Shown piece by piece: positions 23,536 through 25,264 of a stretch of DNA of 25,264 nt. Numbering within the stretch: position 1 is the first letter of the stretch; each line of letters opens with the position of its first letter. A program made the position numbers and the translations under genes. Under the pieces are notes generated by a model. That model worked only from the letters and a program-made list of their open reading frames with translations, searched no databases and was not told where the DNA came from. This DNA comes from Mageeibacillus sp. UBA5436 (GTDB taxonomy: Bacteria; Bacillota; Clostridia; Saccharofermentanales; DTU023), in assembly GCA_002427545.1 (NCBI GenBank), contig DIRM01000018.1:12744-38007 (forward strand), written 5' to 3'.

Positions 23536-25264
23536 ATGCCGGATATTCCACAAGAGAATATTAGAAATTTTTGTATTATCGCACATATAGATCACGGGAA
23601 ATCAACTTTAGCTGATTGCTTGATTTCGGAAACAGGTTCTTTATCGCAAAGAGAAATGCGTTCTCAAATTTTAGATAATATGGATTTAGAGAAAGAACGT
23701 GGTATCACAATCAAAGCTCAGGCTATTCGTATGGAATATAAGCATACTGATGGAGAAACTTATATTTTAAATCTAATAGATACACCAGGACATGTCGATT
23801 TCAATTATGAAGTTTCTCGTACTTTAGAAGCTTGCGATGGTGCTATTTTAGTTGTTGATGCAGCTCAAGGAATTGAAGCACAAACGTTGGCTAATGTATA
23901 TTTGGCTTTAGATTCAGATTTAGAAATCATTCCTGTAATAAATAAAATTGATTTACCATCCGCTAGACCAGAAGAAGTTGCGCAAGAAATTGAAGATGTC
24001 ATTGGGATAGAAGCGATGAATGCGCCGAAAATTTCAGCAAAAACCCATCAGAATATTCCAGCCGTATTGGAACAAATTGTAGAAAAACTTCCTTCACCTC
24101 AAGGTTCAAACAAAAATCCGTTACAAGCGTTAATATTTGATTCGGCATATGATTCTTATAAAGGGGTTATTTGCCATATTAATATTAAAGAAGGTCAAGT
24201 GAGTGTGGGTGATCGCATTCGAATGATGCATACAAAAGCAGAATTTGAAGTGACAGAATTAGGATATTTTCATCCGAATTCAGTTGCTCCAATGAATACT
24301 TTAGTCACTGGAGATGTTGGCTATTTAGTAGCTAGTATTAAAAGTGTTAAGGATACACGAGTTGGTGATACGATTACTTTAGTAGAAAATCCTGCCAAAC
24401 AACCTTTACCTGGTTATAAACCAGTACAACGTATGGTCTTTTGTGGACTTTATCCTGTTGATGGAGCTGATTATAATAACTTGCGTGATGCTTTGGAAAA
24501 GGTACAGCTTAATGATGCATCTATTTCGTTTGAGCCTGAAACATCTGCTGCTTTAGGATTTGGATTCCGCTGTGGCTTTTTAGGATTATTACATTATGAA
24601 ATTATTCAAGAGCGGATCGAACGTGAATTTGAATTAGAGATTATTTCAACAGCACCTTCAGTTGTTTATCATTTACATTTATTAGATGGAACAACTTTAA
24701 CTTTAGATAATCCAACAAATATGCCTAAAATGGAGACCATCGAATATATTGAAGAACCGATGGTAAATGTTTCTATTGTTTCACCTGATACATATATTGG
24801 TAATATTATGGAACTATGCCAAGAGAGGCGGGGTACCTTTCTCAATATGGAATATCTCGAGCTAACCCGAGTTAATTTACATTATATTATGCCTCTCAAT
24901 GAAATTATTTATGATTTTTTTGATGCTTTAAAATCTCGTACTAGAGGTTATGCTTCATTAGATTATGAATTGAAAAATTATCAAAAATCAGATTTAGTGA
25001 AATTAGATGTATTAATTAATGGTGAACTCGTGGATGCACTTTCATTTGTCATTCATCGCAGTAATGCTTATGCGCGTGGCAGAAGAATGGTCGAAAAATT
25101 AAAAGATAAAATACCGCGCCAACAATTTGAAATTCCTATTCAAGCAGCTATTGGAGGTAAAATTATTGCGCGGGAGACAATTCGAGCTTATCGCAAGGAT
25201 GTAACTGCCAAATGCTATGGAGGAGATATTTCAAGAAAAAGAAAATTATTAGAAAAACAAAAAG
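23536..25264 (+). CDS. lepA: Elongation factor 4 (LepA), 3' end outside the window
   Basis: A translational GTPase, 576 codons visible and still open at the window edge; family length is about 600, so some 25 residues are missing. GTPase motifs: G1 'AHIDHGKST' (16-24), G2 'ERGITIKAQ', G3 'DTPGHVDF', G4 'NKIDLPSA', G5 'SAKTHQNI'. Then come the beta-barrel domain, two EF-G-like domains ('GFGFRCGFLGLLH', 'EPMVNVSIVSP') and the LepA-specific C-terminal domain ('SFVIHRSNAYARGRRMVEKL', 'CYGGDISRKRKLLEKQK'). EF4 acts on ribosomes in biogenesis and back-translocation. GGAGG (23527-23531) precedes ATG 23536, which lies 54 bp after lepB. Confidence 0.97.
   Translation, partial: MPDIPQENIRNFCIIAHIDHGKSTLADCLISETGSLSQREMRSQILDNMDLEKERGITIKAQAIRMEYKHTDGETYILNLIDTPGHVDFNYEVSRTLEACDGAILVVDAAQGIEAQTLANVYLALDSDLEIIPVINKIDLPSARPEEVAQEIEDVIGIEAMNAPKISAKTHQNIPAVLEQIVEKLPSPQGSNKNPLQALIFDSAYDSYKGVICHINIKEGQVSVGDRIRMMHTKAEFEVTELGYFHPNSVAPMNTLVTGDVGYLVASIKSVKDTRVGDTITLVENPAKQPLPGYKPVQRMVFCGLYPVDGADYNNLRDALEKVQLNDASISFEPETSAALGFGFRCGFLGLLHYEIIQERIEREFELEIISTAPSVVYHLHLLDGTTLTLDNPTNMPKMETIEYIEEPMVNVSIVSPDTYIGNIMELCQERRGTFLNMEYLELTRVNLHYIMPLNEIIYDFFDALKSRTRGYASLDYELKNYQKSDLVKLDVLINGELVDALSFVIHRSNAYARGRRMVEKLKDKIPRQQFEIPIQAAIGGKIIARETIRAYRKDVTAKCYGGDISRKRKLLEKQK

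Overview
The window is ordinary-looking chromosome from a low-GC, Gram-positive-type anaerobe, most likely a member of the Clostridia (Bacillota). The evidence is a CtsR-McsA-McsB-ClpC stress operon, a 2[4Fe-4S] clostridial-type ferredoxin, a pyruvate kinase with the extra C-terminal swivelling domain, an RqcP-DivIC pair, strong AGGAGG ribosome binding sites and a general GC content of about 25-35 % in the stretches I counted. The genus cannot be fixed from the sequence alone. All genes but one read on the + strand. No rRNA, tRNA, CRISPR array, insertion sequence or phage gene was seen.

Layout. 1-5260: a small XRE-type regulator, then the operon ctsR-mcsA-mcsB-clpC, with a CtsR-type operator over the promoter and a hairpin after clpC. 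5350-9164: a DUF4349 membrane lipoprotein, an ornithine/alanine-racemase-family protein that seems to have lost its catalytic lysine, a normal alanine racemase overlapping it by one base, and an orphan hisE. 9250-9552: a monocistronic ferredoxin with its own promoter and an excellent terminator. 9595-11892: rsmI and a MATE transporter with no gap between them. 12000-16792: pyruvate kinase, ribose-5-phosphate isomerase B and Lon. 16826-17815: a small protein of unknown function, rqcP and divIC. 17816-19818: the accessory stretch of the window, with non-coding DNA, a higher-GC 221-codon frame lacking a credible start, a terminator, and the only minus-strand gene, a DtxR/MntR-family metalloregulator. 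19819-25264: hisS, aspS, lepB and lepA, the last running off the end.

How they work together. The first operon is protein quality control: CtsR represses it, McsA/McsB mark proteins by arginine phosphorylation, and ClpC unfolds them for ClpP. Lon and RqcP (ribosome quality control) add to this theme. Alanine racemase supplies D-alanine for the cell wall and DivIC acts at the division septum. The last cluster serves translation and secretion.

The most interesting signals are the racemase-like protein with Gln at the expected PLP-lysine position, translationally coupled to a real alanine racemase; the metalloregulator with Tyr at a conserved metal-ligand His; the compositionally odd, 5'-incomplete frame at 18107-18772; and the absence of yabP/yabQ between rqcP and divIC, which hints at loss of sporulation.
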